In this document: positions 15,662 to 24,196 of the stretch, piece by piece
How the letters are laid out: every line of letters starts with the position of its first letter
Numbering within the stretch: position 1 is the first letter of the stretch
Assembly (NCBI RefSeq): GCF_029439465.1
Contig: NZ_JAROAV010000021.1
Span: forward strand, 1-64,000
DNA: 64,000 nt
Source: Luteipulveratus flavus
GTDB taxonomy: Bacteria > Actinomycetota > Actinomycetes > Actinomycetales > Dermatophilaceae
Reading direction: 5' to 3'
Program-made: the position numbers and the translations under genes
Notes under the pieces: generated by a model
Database searches by the model: none
Told to the model about the DNA's origin: nothing
What the model saw: only the letters and a program-made list of their open reading frames with translations

Positions 15662-17227
15662 TCAGCCGACGTGCACGGCCTCGTGACCGTCGGTCGCCAG
15701 CTCCTCGTGCTTGACGTTCAGGAACAGGAACGTCGCGATCGCGCCGACGAGGATCATCCCGGCCGCGACCCAGAAGCCCTGGGTCGAGGCGAAGGTCTGG
15801 ATCTCATGGCCGTACTGCGCCTGGAACTGCTTGGCCGCGGCGGCCTTCTCCGCAGCCGTCGTGGGCATGGGCAGACCCTTGGCCTGCGCCTGCTGCGTGA
15901 CCTGGGTCATCAGCTCCTTGCCCTTGTCGGTCGCCGCGCTGGAGAACACGGTCGACAGGGCCGCGATGCCGACGGCACCACCGATCTGCTGAGCCGTGTT
16001 GAGCGCGGACGCCGCGGCGCCGGAGTCGTTGGCGCTGATGCGCGCGGTCGCCGTCATGGTCAGCGGGATGAACAGGAACGCCATCCCGATCGACTGCAGG
16101 ACGATCCACGGCAGCAGCCCGGTGAGGTAGGTGCTCTCGGTGGTCAGGTGGGTGTAGCCCCACATGCCCAGCGCGGCGAGGATGCCACCGGTGCCGGCGA
16201 TCCAGCGCGGGTCGATCTTGCCGACCAGGCTGGACGCGATGCCCGCCGCGACGGCGATGCCGACGCTGAACGGCAGGAAGGAGAAGCCCGCCTTGACCGG
16301 GGAGTACCCGAGCACCTGCTGCACGAACAGGCCGAGGAAGAAGAACATCGCGAACATGCCCGCGCCGACGAGGAGCATCGCGAACAGGCTTACCGCGCGG
16401 TTGCGGTCAGCCAGGATGCGCAGCGGCAGCAGCGGGTGCTTGGCCCGCTGCTCGACGAGGACGAACACGCCGAGCAGGGCGATGCCGCCGATGAGCGGGA
16501 CCAGGGTCTGCAGGTCGCCCCACGACGCGCCCTGCTCCGCCGCGTGCGAGAGGCCGTAGACGATGCCGAACAGCCCGGCGGTACCGACCACGGCACCGGG
16601 CATGTCGACCGTCGCGTCGTTGCCCTCCGACTCCACGAGGTAGCGGGGGGCCATGGCTGCGACGAACAGGCCGATCGGCACGTTGACGAAGAACGTCCAG
16701 CGCCAGTCCACCTCGGTCAGGACGCCACCGAGGATCAGGCCGACGGCCGCGCCGGCACCCGACATGGCGGCGTAGACCGCCATCGCGCGGTTGCGCTCCT
16801 TGCCTGCGGGGAACGTGGTGTTGATCAGGGCCAGAGCGGCCGGTGACGCCAGTGCCGCGCCGGCGCCCTGCAAGGCACGCGAGGCGAGCAGCAAGGACTC
16901 GTTCGGGGCGATGCCGCCGAGCAGCGAGGCCATGGCGAAGAGAATGACACCCCAGAAGAACATCCGGCGTCGGCCGAACAGGTCTCCCAGCCGGCCGCCG
17001 AGCAGCAGCAGGCTGCCGAAGGCGAGGGCGTACGCGGTCACGACCCACTGACGGTTGGCGTCGGTGAAGCCGAGGTCGGTCTGGATCTTGGGCAGAGCGA
17101 TGTTCACGATGCTCGCGTCGAGCACGATCATCAGCTGGGCGCTGGCGATGACCACCAGCGCGAGCATCAGGTTGCGGGAGCCGGTCTGCTCCTGCGGTCC
17201 TGACGCTGTTTCGACAGACGTCGACAT
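15662..17227 (-). CDS. MFS multidrug exporter, EmrB/QacA (DHA2) family
   Basis: A 521-residue 14-helix proton/drug antiporter. TM1 has LDASIVNIALPKIQTDLGF and motif A is GGRLGDLFGRRRMF after TM2. Motif C is within AMSGAGAAVGLILGGVL in TM5. The last loop (about 455-495) is unusually Ala/Gln/Lys-rich and probably cytoplasmic or periplasmic coil. The start at 17227 follows GGGAGGG. A TetR gene lies 94 bp upstream on the same strand, so regulator and pump probably form one transcript. Confidence 0.92.
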   Translation of the reverse strand: MSTSVETASGPQEQTGSRNLMLALVVIASAQLMIVLDASIVNIALPKIQTDLGFTDANRQWVVTAYALAFGSLLLLGGRLGDLFGRRRMFFWGVILFAMASLLGGIAPNESLLLASRALQGAGAALASPAALALINTTFPAGKERNRAMAVYAAMSGAGAAVGLILGGVLTEVDWRWTFFVNVPIGLFVAAMAPRYLVESEGNDATVDMPGAVVGTAGLFGIVYGLSHAAEQGASWGDLQTLVPLIGGIALLGVFVLVEQRAKHPLLPLRILADRNRAVSLFAMLLVGAGMFAMFFFLGLFVQQVLGYSPVKAGFSFLPFSVGIAVAAGIASSLVGKIDPRWIAGTGGILAALGMWGYTHLTTESTYLTGLLPWIVLQSIGMAFLFIPLTMTATARISANDSGAAASALNTAQQIGGAVGIAALSTVFSSAATDKGKELMTQVTQQAQAKGLPMPTTAAEKAAAAKQFQAQYGHEIQTFASTQGFWVAAGMILVGAIATFLFLNVKHEELATDGHEAVHVG

Positions 17228-17321
17228 GGCGGGTTCCCTCCCTGGGAGTCCGTGGGATGTGCGGTGTGGGTTCTGAGTCGAGTGTGGAACGGCTGGCGGA
17301 CAGATGCTGTCCGCGATGAGG

Positions 17322-17954
17322 TCAGCCGGTCGTGGTGGCCGACTGCTGCGGGTCGGGAGTGGGCAGGGTGGCCGCGCACGCCGGGAGCAGGACCTGCTCG
17401 ACGACGCGACGCATGTGTTCAGTGGTAGGACCCGTGCCGAGCTCCACACTGTGACGTATGGCCATCGCCGGGATGACCGATGCGAGCAGCGCCAGGTCGG
17501 CGTCCGGGCCGATCTCGCCGCGCTGCTGGGCGCGCTCGAACGCTGCCAGCAGCAGCTCGTAGCGCGGCCGGATGATCTGCTCCTCGACCTGGGTCCGCAG
17601 GTCGTCGTCGCGGTGGACCGCGGCGACGATCGCGGCCATCACCGACGGGAGCAGCTCGGTGGCCTCGGCGTCACCACAGGTGAGCGCCTCGAGGTCGCCG
17701 CGCAGCGAGCCGGTGTCCAGGCGGTCGAGGTCGTTGTCGGGACAGACCTTGACCTGGCTGACCGCGGCGACCACCAGGTCGGCCTTGGTCGGCCAGCGTC
17801 GGTAGAGGGTCGCCTTGCCGGCCCGCACGCGGGCCGCCACCAGGTCGAAGGTGAGCTTGTCGTAGCCCACCTCGACGAGAGCCTCCAGGACACCGTCCAG
17901 CACCGCGTCCTCGCGGTCGCCCGCGATCCGTGGCCGTGCAGCGGTGCCCGTCAT
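17322..17954 (-). CDS. TetR-family regulator, probable repressor of the MFS pump
   Basis: 210 residues. The DNA-binding domain holds GYDKLTFDLVAARVRAGKAT and LYRRWPTKADLV (residues 30-62), typical of TetR proteins with a C-terminal TetR_C_16/33-like ligand domain. The ATG at 17954 follows GGGAGAG at 17959-17965; upstream codons lack a site. The gene precedes the QacA-type pump on the same strand. Its 272-bp upstream region also serves the divergent tmsA gene and contains a GGAAC-N6-GTTCC palindrome. Confidence 0.88.
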   Translation of the reverse strand: MTGTAARPRIAGDREDAVLDGVLEALVEVGYDKLTFDLVAARVRAGKATLYRRWPTKADLVVAAVSQVKVCPDNDLDRLDTGSLRGDLEALTCGDAEATELLPSVMAAIVAAVHRDDDLRTQVEEQIIRPRYELLLAAFERAQQRGEIGPDADLALLASVIPAMAIRHSVELGTGPTTEHMRRVVEQVLLPACAATLPTPDPQQSATTTG

Positions 17955-18064
17955 GCGCTCTCCCTCGGGAATAGCCCGGTCGTGCCGGGATCTTGTCGTG
18001 ATCGTGCGGTGCCACCTGCGCAGGAGCGCTCGGTCGGTGCCGCTGATACAGATGAACAACAGAT

Positions 18065-18080
18065 GGAACTGAACTGTTCC
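18065..18080. promoter_or_regulatory. GGAAC-N6-GTTCC palindrome in the TetR/tmsA divergent region
   Basis: GGAACTGAACTGTTCC is an interrupted inverted repeat about 110 bp upstream of the TetR start and 146 bp upstream of tmsA. It is a candidate TetR operator. The rest of this 272-bp region shows no other clear structure. Weak evidence: position and symmetry only. Confidence 0.4.
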
Positions 18081-18226
18081 GTTCTACTCAAGGCAGCGTA
18101 AACCCGGTGCGCCGGCCCCGCCAACCGGGATTCGATGTGACCACGGCCACACGCGTGGCGGGCTCCCGCCGGAGCGCGCGGAGGTGCAGTCTTGGCATGA
18201 CGTGGCGTCCAGCGAAGGAGCAGCGG

Positions 18227-19618
18227 GTGACCGACGGAGCGAGCACGGTGGGCTGGGACCAGCACAACGAGGCGGTGGACCACCTGCGGCGCCAGCTGAG
18301 CGCCGTCCCGCAGGGCGAACCGGTACGGCTCGCGAAACGCTCCTCCAACCTCTTCCGGCCGCGGGAGGGCACCGGTCGCCCTGGGCTGGACGTCTCCGCG
18401 CTCGACGGCGTGATCGAGGTCGACCCCGGCCGGCGCACGGCTCAGGTGCAGGGCATGTGCACCTACGAGGACCTGGTCGACGTCGCGCTCGCCCACGACC
18501 TGATGCCGTACGTCGTGCCGCAGCTGCGGACGATCACGCTGGGCGGCGCGGTCACGGGGCTCGGCATCGAGTCCAGCTCGTTCCGCAACGGCCTGCCGCA
18601 CGAGTCGGTGCGAGAGATGGACGTCCTCACCGGCAGCGGCGAGATCCTCACCGTGTCGCCGACCGAGCACGAGGACCTCTTCCGCGCCTTCCCCAACTCC
18701 TACGGCTCGCTCGGCTACTCCGTCCGGCTGGAGATCGACCTGGAGCCCGTCGCCCCGTACGTGCACCTGCGCCACCTGCACTTCGACGACCTCGGCTCGC
18801 TCGTGACGACGATGGGCGAGCTGCTGCGGACGCGCGACCTGGACGGCGAGGCGGTCGACTTCCTCGACGGCGTGGTCTTCTCCGCGACCGAGGGCTACCT
18901 GGTGGTCGGCAGCTGGTCGCAGCACGCGCCGTACACCAGCGACTACACGGGCCGGCACATCTTCTACCGCTCGATCCAGCAGCACGCCGAGGACTACCTG
19001 ACCACCCGTGACTACATCTGGCGCTGGGACACCGACTGGTTCTGGTGCTCGCGCGCGTTCGGCGTCCAGAACCCGCGCGTACGACCGTTCGTGCCGAAGC
19101 GGTTCCTGCGCAGCGACGTCTACGGCAAGGTCATCCGGTTCGAGAACCGCCACCAGTGGTGGGCTCGCAAGGAGGCCCGCCAGGGCAGGCTGCCGCGCGA
19201 GCGCGTCGTGCAGGACGTGGAGATCCCGCTCGAGCGGACCGAGGAGTTCCTCGGCTGGTTCCTGCAGAACGTGCCGATCGAGCCGATCTGGTTGTGCCCC
19301 TTGGCCGTTCGCGACCAGGACCACGACGAGCAGCCCTGGCCGCTGTACCCGCTGCGGGTGGGGGAGCAGTACGTCAACGTCGGCTTCTGGTCCACCGTCG
19401 AGATCCCCGTCGGGGGCAAGGACGGCGACACGAACAAGCGCATCGAGCAGACCGTCGAACGGCTCGGCGGCCACAAGTCCCTCTACTCCGACGCCTACTA
19501 CGACGAGCCCACGTTCTGGGGCCTGTACGGCGGCGAGACGTACCAGCAGGTGAAGAAGACATACGACCCGGACGGGCGGCTGCCCGACCTCTACGCGAAG
19601 GCGGTGGGACGACGATGA
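18227..19618 (+). CDS. tmsA: FAD-binding oxidoreductase TmsA (10-methyl fatty acid reductase)
   Basis: A 463-residue FAD_binding_4 (PCMH-type) oxidoreductase. The flavin-binding segment includes VRLAKRSSNLFRPR (about 33-46), MCTYEDLVDVALAHDLMPYV (77-96) and TLGGAVTGLGIESSS (104-118). Studied actinobacterial TmsA/BfaA enzymes reduce the 10-methylene group installed by TmsB to give 10-methyl (tuberculostearic-type) acyl chains in membrane lipids. The GTG start follows AAGGAG at 18215-18220; an ATG at 18197 is an alternative. The stop overlaps the tmsB start (ATGA), so the pair is coupled. No separate tmsC gene follows. Confidence 0.82.
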   Translation: MTDGASTVGWDQHNEAVDHLRRQLSAVPQGEPVRLAKRSSNLFRPREGTGRPGLDVSALDGVIEVDPGRRTAQVQGMCTYEDLVDVALAHDLMPYVVPQLRTITLGGAVTGLGIESSSFRNGLPHESVREMDVLTGSGEILTVSPTEHEDLFRAFPNSYGSLGYSVRLEIDLEPVAPYVHLRHLHFDDLGSLVTTMGELLRTRDLDGEAVDFLDGVVFSATEGYLVVGSWSQHAPYTSDYTGRHIFYRSIQQHAEDYLTTRDYIWRWDTDWFWCSRAFGVQNPRVRPFVPKRFLRSDVYGKVIRFENRHQWWARKEARQGRLPRERVVQDVEIPLERTEEFLGWFLQNVPIEPIWLCPLAVRDQDHDEQPWPLYPLRVGEQYVNVGFWSTVEIPVGGKDGDTNKRIEQTVERLGGHKSLYSDAYYDEPTFWGLYGGETYQQVKKTYDPDGRLPDLYAKAVGRR

Positions 19619-20892
19619 GCATGACGATCGGCGAGGTGGCGGACAGGGTCTTCGGCACGGACGTGCCGTTCCGGTTCGAGGCTTACGACGGATCGGTCGG
19701 CGGGCGACAGGGCTCGGACGTCGTGGTGCGCGTCGAGAACGAGCGCGGCCTGCGCTACCTGGTCACCGCGCCCGGAGAGCTGGGGCTCGCCCGCGCGTAC
19801 GTCCAGGGCGACCTGTCGCTCATCGGCGTCGACCCCGGTGACCCGTACGACCTGCTGTCGGTCTTCCTGGACAAGGTGACGGTGCAGCGGCCGCCGGTCT
19901 CCGAGCTGCGCGACATCTTCCGGTCGCTCGGCATCGCCTCGTTCCGCCCGCCGGAGCTCCCGAGGGAGGAGGCCGTCCCGGCCTGGCGCCGCGCGGTCGA
20001 GGGGCTGCGGCACTCCCGCAACCGGGACGCCGAGGCGATCCACCACCACTACGACGTGAGCAACGCCTTCTACGAGATGGTGCTCGGCCCGTCGATGACG
20101 TACACCTGCGCGTGCTACCCGCAGGACTCCTCGACCCTGGAGGAGGCCCAGGCCCACAAGTACGACCTGGTGGCCCGCAAGCTGGGCCTGCGGCCGGGCA
20201 TGCGGCTGCTGGACGTCGGGTGCGGCTGGGGTGGCATGGTGCGGCACGCCGTCGAGCACTACGGCGTCACCGCGCTCGGCGTGACCCTGTCGGCGGAGCA
20301 GGCGTCCTGGGCGCAGCAGCGCATCAAGGAGACCGGCCTGGACGACCGTGCCGAGGTGCGCCACCTGGACTACCGGGACGTGCCCGAGGGCGGCTTCGAC
20401 GCCATCAGCTCGATCGGCCTCACCGAGCACATCGGCATCAAGAACTACCCGTCGTACTTCACCTTCCTGCACGGCAAGCTGCGCGAGGGCGGCCGGTTGC
20501 TGAACCACTCGATCACCCGACCGGAGAACACCTCCAACGGCCTCAAGCGGGGTGGCTTCATCGACCGCTACGTGTTCCCCGACGGCGAGCTCGCCGGCGT
20601 GGGCACCATCGTGAGCGCGATGCAGGACCACGGGTTCGAGATCCGGCACACCGAGGACCTGCGCGAGCACTACGCACGCACGACGCGGGCCTGGTGCAAG
20701 AACCTCAGCGCGAGCTGGGACGCCTGCGTCGCGGAGGCCGGCCAGGGCACTGCCCGGGTGTGGGGCCTGTACATGGCGGGTTCGTCGCTGGGGTTCGAGC
20801 GCAACTGGATCCAGCTGCACCAGGTGCTCGGCGTGAAGGTCGGCGCGGACGGGGACGCGCACTACCCGCTGCGTCCCACCTTCGGCGTCTGA
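19615..20892 (+). CDS. tmsB: SAM-dependent fatty-acyl methyltransferase TmsB (CFA-synthase family)
   Basis: A 425-residue cyclopropane-fatty-acid-synthase-like enzyme. It has an N-terminal lipid-binding region, the AIHHHYDVSNAFYEMVLG segment (141-158), the SAM motif LLDVGCGWGG (198-207) and GLTEHIG, where bicarbonate-site Glu and His residues lie in CFA synthases. In the tms pathway it methylates oleoyl chains to a 10-methylene intermediate that TmsA reduces. Pairing with tmsA separates it from ordinary cyclopropane synthases. A strong hairpin terminator follows. Confidence 0.85.
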   Translation: MSMTIGEVADRVFGTDVPFRFEAYDGSVGGRQGSDVVVRVENERGLRYLVTAPGELGLARAYVQGDLSLIGVDPGDPYDLLSVFLDKVTVQRPPVSELRDIFRSLGIASFRPPELPREEAVPAWRRAVEGLRHSRNRDAEAIHHHYDVSNAFYEMVLGPSMTYTCACYPQDSSTLEEAQAHKYDLVARKLGLRPGMRLLDVGCGWGGMVRHAVEHYGVTALGVTLSAEQASWAQQRIKETGLDDRAEVRHLDYRDVPEGGFDAISSIGLTEHIGIKNYPSYFTFLHGKLREGGRLLNHSITRPENTSNGLKRGGFIDRYVFPDGELAGVGTIVSAMQDHGFEIRHTEDLREHYARTTRAWCKNLSASWDACVAEAGQGTARVWGLYMAGSSLGFERNWIQLHQVLGVKVGADGDAHYPLRPTFGV

Positions 20893-20900
20893 GGATCGTT

Positions 20901-20936
20901 CCGACCTCCCGTGCACCCCGGTGCACGGGGGGTCGG
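20901..20936 (+). terminator. Strong hairpin terminator after tmsB
   Basis: CCGACCTCCCGTGCACC at 20901-20917 pairs with GGTGCACGGGGGGTCGG at 20920-20936 (one wobble, 2-base gap). It ends the tmsAB transcript before ssrA. Confidence 0.85.
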
Positions 20937-21056
20937 GTCGATCGCCCGGAGAAATAGGGTGGTGGCCGAGGGCGTTGGGTCCAGTAAGGTGATACGCCTG
21001 CCGCCGGAACATCGGCGCGCACCTTGACAGCTGAACAGCGTGACGTGCTCGTCCCT

Positions 21057-21424
21057 GGGGGTGATCGGTTTCGACGTTGATCGCCGTTGCAGGAGAAGCG
21101 GGCCGAGGATGCACGGTTATCTCGTTAACGCTCCGTGCAAAACCAATAGGTGCCAATTCCAAGCGCACCGACTTCGCCCTCGCCGCCTGAGCGAGCCTCG
21201 AAGTCCGTCAGCCTGAGCTAGCTTCCGTCTCAGTGCCTGGCGTCAGCTAGGAAGCTCGCTGCGTCGTCATGCCGAGGGGCGACGCGGGACTCTTACTCGG
21301 CTGGGCCTGTCAGGGAACGTGTGCGCGCGAGCCCTGGGGCCGAGAAAATCCTCAGCGCACTGCGCCCGGAGAAGTCCTTCTTCGCGCTCAGCGGACGCGG
21401 GTTCGATTCCCGCCACCTCCACCA
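21057..21424 (+). ncRNA. ssrA: tmRNA (one-piece)
   Basis: Transfer-messenger RNA of 368 bases that rescues stalled ribosomes with SmpB. The 5' end GGGGGTGATCGGTTTCGAC pairs its first seven bases with CACCTCC at 21414-21420, and the gene ends in encoded CCA (ACCA at 21421-21424). The T-arm GGGTTCGATTCCC is at 21399-21411 region. The tag frame starts at GCC 21152 and ends at TGA 21188-21190, giving ANSKRTDFALAA. The TTGACA at 21024-21029 is a candidate -35, but no good -10 follows at the right distance. Confidence 0.97.
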
Positions 21425-21470
21425 CCAGTACCGGCACGTCACGCTGTTCTCGCTGTCCTCCCCATGAGGC

Positions 21471-22088
21471 TCAGCCGAGCGCCCACCGCACGCGCAGCCG
21501 CGCCTGGACGGTGTGCTGGCCCACCTCCACACCGCCGTCGCCGGCCGCCATCGCCATCCGGGCCATCGGAGCGGGGCCGTTGCTCTGCTCGGGCTCGTCG
21601 ATCGCGAGAACCTGGCCGAGATCGCGCTCGGCGAGGTCGACCAGGTCACGGGCCTGCCGGAGCGCGTCGTCGTACGCCGCCCGTCGGGCCCGGTCCTGCA
21701 GCGCGGCCGGGTCCTCCACCGCCAGCTGCACCGACTCCAGGCGGAAGGCGTTGCCGACAGCCCCCGCGCCGGCGCTGAGCAGGCTGCCCACCGTGCTCGG
21801 GTCGCGCCACAGCACGTGCAGCCGGTGGGTCGCCTCGTACCCGGCGGGCTGGGCCTCCGGACCCCAGCGGGTGTCGACCGAGACGCCCAGCGTGCGGACG
21901 TCCGCGTCGCGTACGCCCTGCTCGCGCAGCGTCGCCCCCAGCCGCTGCGCCGCGGTCTGGCACGTCTCGAGAGCCACGCTGACGTCCCGCGCCTCGGCGC
22001 GAGCGGCCAGCACGACACGGACGACGTCAGGAGATCCCGCTGCGCTGCCGGAACCGATGACGGTGATGCTTTGGTCGGGGGCGGTCAT
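21471..22088 (-). CDS. SIMPL-domain (DUF541) protein
   Basis: 205 residues spanning one SIMPL domain. It opens with SITVIGSGSAAGSPDVVRVVLAA, continues through the family's repeated helical EARDVSVALETCQTAAQRL segment and the TLGVSVDTRW strand, and ends in a beta hairpin. SIMPL proteins are periplasmic or cytoplasmic with oxidative-stress or signalling links, and no reaction is established. No signal peptide is seen, so it is probably cytoplasmic here. It sits between ssrA and a small membrane protein and looks monocistronic. Confidence 0.8.
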   Translation of the reverse strand: MTAPDQSITVIGSGSAAGSPDVVRVVLAARAEARDVSVALETCQTAAQRLGATLREQGVRDADVRTLGVSVDTRWGPEAQPAGYEATHRLHVLWRDPSTVGSLLSAGAGAVGNAFRLESVQLAVEDPAALQDRARRAAYDDALRQARDLVDLAERDLGQVLAIDEPEQSNGPAPMARMAMAAGDGGVEVGQHTVQARLRVRWALG

Positions 22089-22153
22089 GGTCGTGACTCT
22101 TGCACACGGACGCGCGGGGAGACGGGCGGCGGACCGCCTGACACAATCCCGGT

Positions 22154-22483
22154 GTGAACCCGTTCGCCGAGCGGAGCTCGCGAGAGGACCAGAACGCCGC
22201 GCCCGTCGGAGGCCGCGGCGACGCTCTGGTGTGGACGGTGCTCGGCGTGGTGCTCGTCGGGGTCGGTTGGGGCGTCCACCGGCTGCTCATCATCGGTGTC
22301 GGCGTCTTCGTGCTCGTGCCCGGCCTGCTGATGCTGCTGCTGGACCGGATCGCCGGCAGACGTCCGGCGGTGCGCAGCGACTCCCACCGCCGGACGCGGC
22401 ACCGGGCCGACGCGGCGCGGGCGGGCGGCGGCGCGACCCGGGCCCGGCACGACCACGACGACTCCGGGGGTTCAGCGGGCTGA
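22154..22483 (+). CDS. Small membrane protein of unknown function
   Basis: 109 residues starting at a GTG. Two closely spaced hydrophobic helices (about 25-43 and 44-65) are followed by a charged His/Arg/Asp-rich cytoplasmic tail. No family recognised. It is divergent from the SIMPL gene by 65 bp and precedes the malic enzyme gene by 59 bp; the two may be co-transcribed. Confidence 0.55.
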   Translation: MNPFAERSSREDQNAAPVGGRGDALVWTVLGVVLVGVGWGVHRLLIIGVGVFVLVPGLLMLLLDRIAGRRPAVRSDSHRRTRHRADAARAGGGATRARHDHDDSGGSAG

Positions 22484-22542
22484 CACCGCGGCGGCGGCGC
22501 CCCGCGCGCGGCCGGTCGCAGCGGCGGTCCACAATACTTCGC

Positions 22543-24003
22543 ATGAGCTCTGTGCCGTCCGTGTCGAACTCGATCACCGTCCGCCTCGAGCTTCCGGGTC
22601 GGGCCACGGCCGTCAGTGAGCTGACCACCGCGGTCGAGCGCAGCGGCGGCCTCATCACCGCTCTGGACATCACCTCGGCCAGGAGCGACCGCCTGCGCGT
22701 CGACGTCACGGCTGCGGCGCGCGACACCGGGCACGCCGACGACCTGGTCGAGGCAATGCGCGCCGTCGACGGCGTCGAGATCGGCAAGGTGTCCGACCGG
22801 ACGTTCCTTGCTCACCTCGGCGGCAAGCTCAAGATCGAGCCGAAGGTGCCGATCCGCAACCGCGACGACCTGTCGCTGATCTACACCCCGGGCGTCGCGC
22901 GCGTGTGCCTGGCGATCGCCGACAACCCCGACGACGCCCGTCGGCTCACCATCAAGCGCAACACCGTCGCGGTCGTGACCGACGGTACGGCCGTGCTCGG
23001 CCTGGGCGACATCGGTCCGCTGGCCGCGCTGCCGGTGATGGAGGGGAAGGCGGCGCTGTTCAAGCGCTTCGCCGACATCGACGCGTTCCCGATCTGCCTG
23101 GACACCCAGGACACCGAGGAGATCATCCGCACGGTCAAGGCGATCGCTCCGGTCTTCGCCGGTGTGAACCTGGAGGACATCTCCGCCCCGCGCTGCTTCG
23201 AGGTCGAGGCCCGGCTTCGCGAGGAGCTGGACATCCCGGTCTTCCACGACGACCAGCACGGCACCGCGATCGTGACGCTGGCCGCGCTGCGCAACGCGCT
23301 CCGCGTCGTCGACAAGGAGCTCTCCGAGGTCCGCGTCGTGATGAGCGGCGCGGGTGCGGCCGGCACCGCCATCCTCAAGCTGCTGCTGCGAGCGGGAGCC
23401 CGCGACGTCGTGGTGGCGGACATCGACGGCGTCGTCCACCGGGAGCGGGCCGACATCGCCGGCGGCGGCAAGGAGCACCTCGCCTGGGTCGCCGAGCACA
23501 CCAACCCCGAGGGTCGCTCCGGCACGCTGCGGGACGCGCTGGCCGGCGCGGACGTCTTCATCGGCGTCTCGGCTCCGAACGTCCTGCAGGGCCAGGACAT
23601 CGCGACGATGGCCGACGACGCGATCGTCTTCGCGCTCGCCAACCCCGTGCCCGAGGTGGACCCGGTCGAGGCCGCCAAGCACGCGACCGTCGTCGCGACC
23701 GGGCGCAGCGACTTCGCCAACCAGATCAACAACGTGCTGGTCTTCCCCGGCGTGTTCCGCGGGCTCATCGACGCCGCGGCCAACCGCATCTCCGACAACG
23801 TCATGCTGGCCGCGGCCAAGGCTCTCTCGGACACCGTGTCCGCCGACGAGCGCAACCCCGCGTACATCGTGCCGAGCGTCTTCCACCCCGGCGTCGCCAA
23901 GGTGGTGGCGACCGCCGTGACGGAGGCCGCCCGGGCGGACGTCGGTGAGAGCGCGGCCGAGCAGGAGGGCTCCGACGCACCGCAGCAGGCGATGCCGGTC
24001 TGA
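22543..24003 (+). CDS. NAD-dependent malic enzyme with N-terminal ACT domain
   Basis: 486 residues converting malate to pyruvate and CO2 with reduction of NAD(P). An ACT regulatory domain (about 8-85, opening ITVRLELPGRATAVSELTTA) precedes the malic N-terminal domain, with DLSLIYTPGVARVCLAIA at about 108-125 and GDIGPLAALPVMEGKAALFK at about 155-174. The Rossmann domain has SGAGAAGTAILKLLL and ANPVPEVDP. The ACT fusion is common in actinobacterial malic enzymes and suggests amino-acid control. It stands alone; 193 bp with no gene separate it from the next. Confidence 0.93.
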   Translation: MSSVPSVSNSITVRLELPGRATAVSELTTAVERSGGLITALDITSARSDRLRVDVTAAARDTGHADDLVEAMRAVDGVEIGKVSDRTFLAHLGGKLKIEPKVPIRNRDDLSLIYTPGVARVCLAIADNPDDARRLTIKRNTVAVVTDGTAVLGLGDIGPLAALPVMEGKAALFKRFADIDAFPICLDTQDTEEIIRTVKAIAPVFAGVNLEDISAPRCFEVEARLREELDIPVFHDDQHGTAIVTLAALRNALRVVDKELSEVRVVMSGAGAAGTAILKLLLRAGARDVVVADIDGVVHRERADIAGGGKEHLAWVAEHTNPEGRSGTLRDALAGADVFIGVSAPNVLQGQDIATMADDAIVFALANPVPEVDPVEAAKHATVVATGRSDFANQINNVLVFPGVFRGLIDAAANRISDNVMLAAAKALSDTVSADERNPAYIVPSVFHPGVAKVVATAVTEAARADVGESAAEQEGSDAPQQAMPV

Positions 24004-24196
24004 CGCTTCGGGTGGCGGACCTCACGTCCACCTCGTTCATTACCACACCTCCACGGCCGGTATGCTGGAGGTTCATCAGTACGCGATCTTGCGTTCCCTT
24101 CCTTGAGCGCCGAGATCTGAACGCCGCTTGGTCGACCCCGTAGAGGTCCGACTCCGACAACGACGCGGCCCGGTACTCAACGTGAAGTGAGATGAC
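24004..24196 (+). promoter_or_regulatory. Gene-free leader region of the DEAD-box helicase
   Basis: 193 bp without a gene. TATGCT at 24060-24065 is a possible -10. If so, the helicase mRNA has a leader of about 125 bases that contains small imperfect hairpins, for example around GGTCGACC and GGTCCGAC. Long leaders are usual for cold-induced helicase mRNAs. No known riboswitch was recognised. Confidence 0.3.

Noticed and set aside
21024-21056. Confident ssrA promoter
   Set aside because: TTGACA is present but the -10 position (GCTCGT) is poor; the precursor may start further upstream and be processed.
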